Source of the DNA: Oscillospiraceae bacterium | GTDB lineage: Bacteria; Bacillota; Clostridia; Oscillospirales; Oscillospiraceae | Assembly (NCBI GenBank): GCA_017409645.1 | Contig: JAFQSI010000165.1 | Location: 1-7,296 of the forward strand | Reading direction: 5' to 3' | Length of the DNA stretch: 7,296 nt | Shown: in pieces, positions 6,132 through 7,296 of the stretch | How the letters are laid out: every line of letters starts with the position of its first letter | Position numbering within the stretch: the first letter of the stretch is position 1 | Notes under the pieces: model-generated | Seen by the model: the letters and a program-made list of their open reading frames with translations, nothing else | The model's database searches: none | Told to the model about the DNA's origin: nothing | Translations under genes and position numbers: made by a program

Positions 6132-6695
6132 TCAGCTGAACAGATACCCGTAAAGGGCGAAGATTTCCCGGAGGAACCAGGGGGCCAGCAGGGAGAGCGG
6201 CTCCGTTTTGGCGGGGATCAGGGAGGGGATGAACCCGGCATCCCTGGCGATCAGTCCAGCCCGATAGAGGTGAAAATCACTGGAGAGGATGTCCACATCG
6301 TTGGTGTCCAGCATGGCGCGGACATTCCGGAGATTCTCCACCGTGCTGGTGGCCCGATCCTCCATGGTGATTCTCGCCGGGTCAATTCCAGCGGCAGTCA
6401 GATAATTGTACATACACTGGGCCTCGGAGAGGTTTTCCGCATCGCCCTTGCCGCCGGTGACGATGCAGTTCGCCTTGGGATAGGTGTTCAAATAGTCCAG
6501 GGCGGCATCCAGCCGCTGCTTCAGCAGGGGAGACGGCTCCGTGCCGTTGACGGTGGTGCCCAGGACGATCAGGACCTCGCCGCCCGGCTCGCCGGTGCCG
6601 TCCATACCGCCGGCGATCAGTACGGCGGGGACCAGGAGCAGGACCAGGACCAGGGCCAGCAGGCCGCAGAGGACGCGAAGAATGGTCTTTTTCAT
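6132..6695 (-). CDS. YdcF-family (DUF218) membrane protein, short paralogue (187 aa)
   Basis: One N-terminal hydrophobic helix (about residues 5-28) anchors or exports the protein, followed by a DUF218 domain starting at VLIVLGTTVNGTEPSP (41-56), with IVTGGKGDAENLSEAQCMY, EDRATSTVENL, LSSDFHLYRA and a terminal FLREIFALYGYLFS segment. The same elements occur in the same order in the gene at 5330-6046, so the two are paralogues; this copy lacks two of the three N-terminal membrane segments. The start ATG 6693-6695 is chosen: it lies 4 nt after the stop of the 51-aa gene, so coupling probably compensates for a poor ribosome binding site. An in-frame TTG at 6726-6728 would add 11 polar residues before the hydrophobic helix and overlap the small gene; it has no better site. 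Biochemical function is not known. Confidence 0.86.
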   Translation of the reverse strand: MKKTILRVLCGLLALVLVLLLVPAVLIAGGMDGTGEPGGEVLIVLGTTVNGTEPSPLLKQRLDAALDYLNTYPKANCIVTGGKGDAENLSEAQCMYNYLTAAGIDPARITMEDRATSTVENLRNVRAMLDTNDVDILSSDFHLYRAGLIARDAGFIPSLIPAKTEPLSLLAPWFLREIFALYGYLFS

Positions 6696-6699
6696 AGGA

Positions 6700-6855
6700 T
6701 CAGACCCGTTCGAATTCGTAATTCTCAAATTTCAGCTTGTCGCCCACGTCCACGCCGAAGGGCAGCAGGGCGATGGCGACCTCGGAGACGACGCCGGTGT
6801 CGGCGTATTTGACATAGGCGTAGTCGCCGCGGATGTCGATAACAGTGCAGAGCAT
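6700..6855 (-). CDS. Small conserved-looking hypothetical protein (51 aa)
   Basis: A reading frame from ATG 6853-6855 to TGA 6700-6702 begins MLCTVIDIRGDYAYVKYAD and ends NYEFERV. It is supported by a strong GGAGG site 7 nt upstream, by third-position G/C use like its neighbours, and by ending 4 nt before the ydcF2 start. The pattern of short beta strands broken by GD turns (RGDYAYV; an ALLP motif; VGDKL) recalls small beta-barrel proteins such as HypC or DUF3006, but the near-N-terminal Cys is at position 3, not 2 as in HypC, so a hydrogenase maturation role is not claimed. There is no signal peptide or membrane segment. It is probably the first gene of the ydcF2 transcript. Function unknown. 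Confidence 0.8.
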   Translation of the reverse strand: MLCTVIDIRGDYAYVKYADTGVVSEVAIALLPFGVDVGDKLKFENYEFERV

Positions 6856-6880
6856 AGCAAACCTCCGGTTTCTAATTGAG

Positions 6881-6939
6881 AATTGATAATGGAAAATTGA
6901 AAATTAGGGGTGTTAATTTTACATTTTCAATTATCAATT
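6881..6939. repeat. A/T-rich imperfect inverted repeat (26-bp arms)
   Basis: Arms 6881-6906 and 6914-6939 are inverted copies with 23 of 26 positions matching, around a 7-nt GGGGTGT loop. The sequence is built from AATTGA/GATAAT words and is sharply A/T-rich against a G/C-rich background; AATTGAG just before (6874-6880) extends the theme. It lies in the leader region of the 51-aa gene, whose promoter I could not place with confidence; several TATAAA or TTGAAA-like words occur within it. It may be a small non-coding mobile repeat or a promoter-bearing hairpin. Confidence 0.65.
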
Positions 6940-6951
6940 TATAGGTAATTG

Positions 6952-6985
6952 GAGAAATCCGCCCCCAGCTTGCGCCGGGGGCGGA
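6952..6985 (-). terminator. Rho-independent terminator of nifJ
   Basis: A G/C-rich stem, TCCGCCCCC (6958-6966) paired with GGGGGCGGA (6977-6985), has a 10-nt loop. Read on the minus strand it lies about 35 nt after the nifJ stop and is followed by TTTCTCC, a short T tail. Confidence 0.78.
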
Positions 6986-7020
6986 CGGGGTTAGGTTAAG
7001 TCAGGGGAGCAGACTCAGGA

Positions 7021-7296
7021 TCAGTCCTTGTACAGCTCGACCAGCTTCTGCAGGTGGTTGAAGCGCTCGATGGCAGCGGCCTCGTTCTTGGCGAACAGGT
7101 CAGCAGCACGCTCGGGCATAGCCATCTTCAGACGGGAGTAACGGGCCTCGTTGGCCAGGAACTCCTGGTAGCCGCCCTTGGGAGCCTTGGAGTCCAGAGT
7201 GAACTTGCCGGTCTCCTTGCTGGGATCGAAGCGGAACAGGTTCCAGTAGCCGCACTCGACAGCCTTCTTCATCTCAGCCTGGCAGTTCATCATGCC
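7021..7296 (-). CDS. nifJ: Pyruvate:ferredoxin (flavodoxin) oxidoreductase, C-terminal 91 residues
   Basis: C-terminal end of the large single-chain enzyme that oxidises pyruvate to acetyl-CoA and CO2 and reduces ferredoxin, central to fermentation in anaerobes. Seen: GMMNCQAEMKKAVECGYW followed by NLFRFDP, the characteristic GYW-x-L-x-R-x-P segment, then KGGYQEFLANEARYS and a helical tail ending LVELYKD. Full-length proteins are near 1,170-1,200 residues, so more than nine tenths lies beyond the right edge, including the Fe-S and TPP-binding parts. The frame runs through the window edge; the methionine at 7293 is internal. Codon use is very biased (almost all G or C in third position, AAG for Lys, TTC for Phe), as expected for a highly expressed gene. 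It ends in its own terminator and seems independent of the ydcF2 unit. Confidence 0.93.
   Translation of the reverse strand, partial: GMMNCQAEMKKAVECGYWNLFRFDPSKETGKFTLDSKAPKGGYQEFLANEARYSRLKMAMPERAADLFAKNEAAAIERFNHLQKLVELYKD

Noticed and set aside
6696..6728. TTG start adding 11 residues to the second YdcF
   Set aside because: It overlaps the 51-aa gene and has no ribosome binding site; the ATG at 6695 starts directly before the hydrophobic helix.
6874..6939. Possible CRISPR-like or tandem AATTGA repeats
   Set aside because: The words form one inverted repeat with no regular repeat-spacer pattern.

Overview
The window (about 60% G+C by eye, strong third-position G/C) looks like chromosomal DNA of an anaerobic Gram-positive of class Clostridia, most likely order Oscillospirales. 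The grounds are the C-terminus of a pyruvate:ferredoxin oxidoreductase, a DegV lipid-binding protein, a small ferredoxin-thioredoxin-reductase-type protein, near-perfect AGGAGG ribosome binding sites, and multi-hairpin intergenic repeats of a kind familiar from this group. Species cannot be named from the sequence. I saw no plasmid, phage, CRISPR, rRNA or tRNA gene.

Layout. 1-669 (minus): a RluA-type pseudouridine synthase followed 12 nt later by the first seven codons of an unknown gene. 670-796: back-to-back promoters. 797-1633 (plus): degV, with its own terminator. 1634-1944: no gene; a 163-bp palindromic, MITE-like repeat (1701-1863) and the promoter of the next gene. 1945-3099 (plus): a CDF-family metal exporter with a strong terminator. 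3137-6046 (minus): a tightly packed operon transcribed in the order YdcF-like membrane protein, M42 aminopeptidase, tRNA-dihydrouridine synthase, FTR-like iron-sulfur protein; it converges on the CDF gene. 6101-6124: a hairpin that ends the upstream unit, overlapping the promoter of that operon. 6132-6855 (minus): a 51-aa small protein and a second, shorter YdcF paralogue. 6856-7020: an A/T-rich inverted repeat and the nifJ terminator. 7021-7296 (minus): nifJ C-terminus.

How the genes relate. Most are housekeeping functions: RNA modification (RluA-like, Dus), peptide turnover (M42), fatty-acid handling (DegV), metal homeostasis (CDF), redox (FTR-like, PFOR) and envelope-associated DUF218/YdcF proteins. 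In the four-gene operon, stop codons and ribosome binding sites or start codons overlap or abut at each junction, which suggests translational coupling, but no single pathway linking the four is evident. No clearly new multi-gene system is visible. The points most worth checking are the FTR-like protein with shifted cysteine spacing, the 51-aa protein ahead of the second ydcF, the repeat at 1701-1863, the cysteine-rich loop of the M42 enzyme and the doubled cytoplasmic domain of the CDF exporter.
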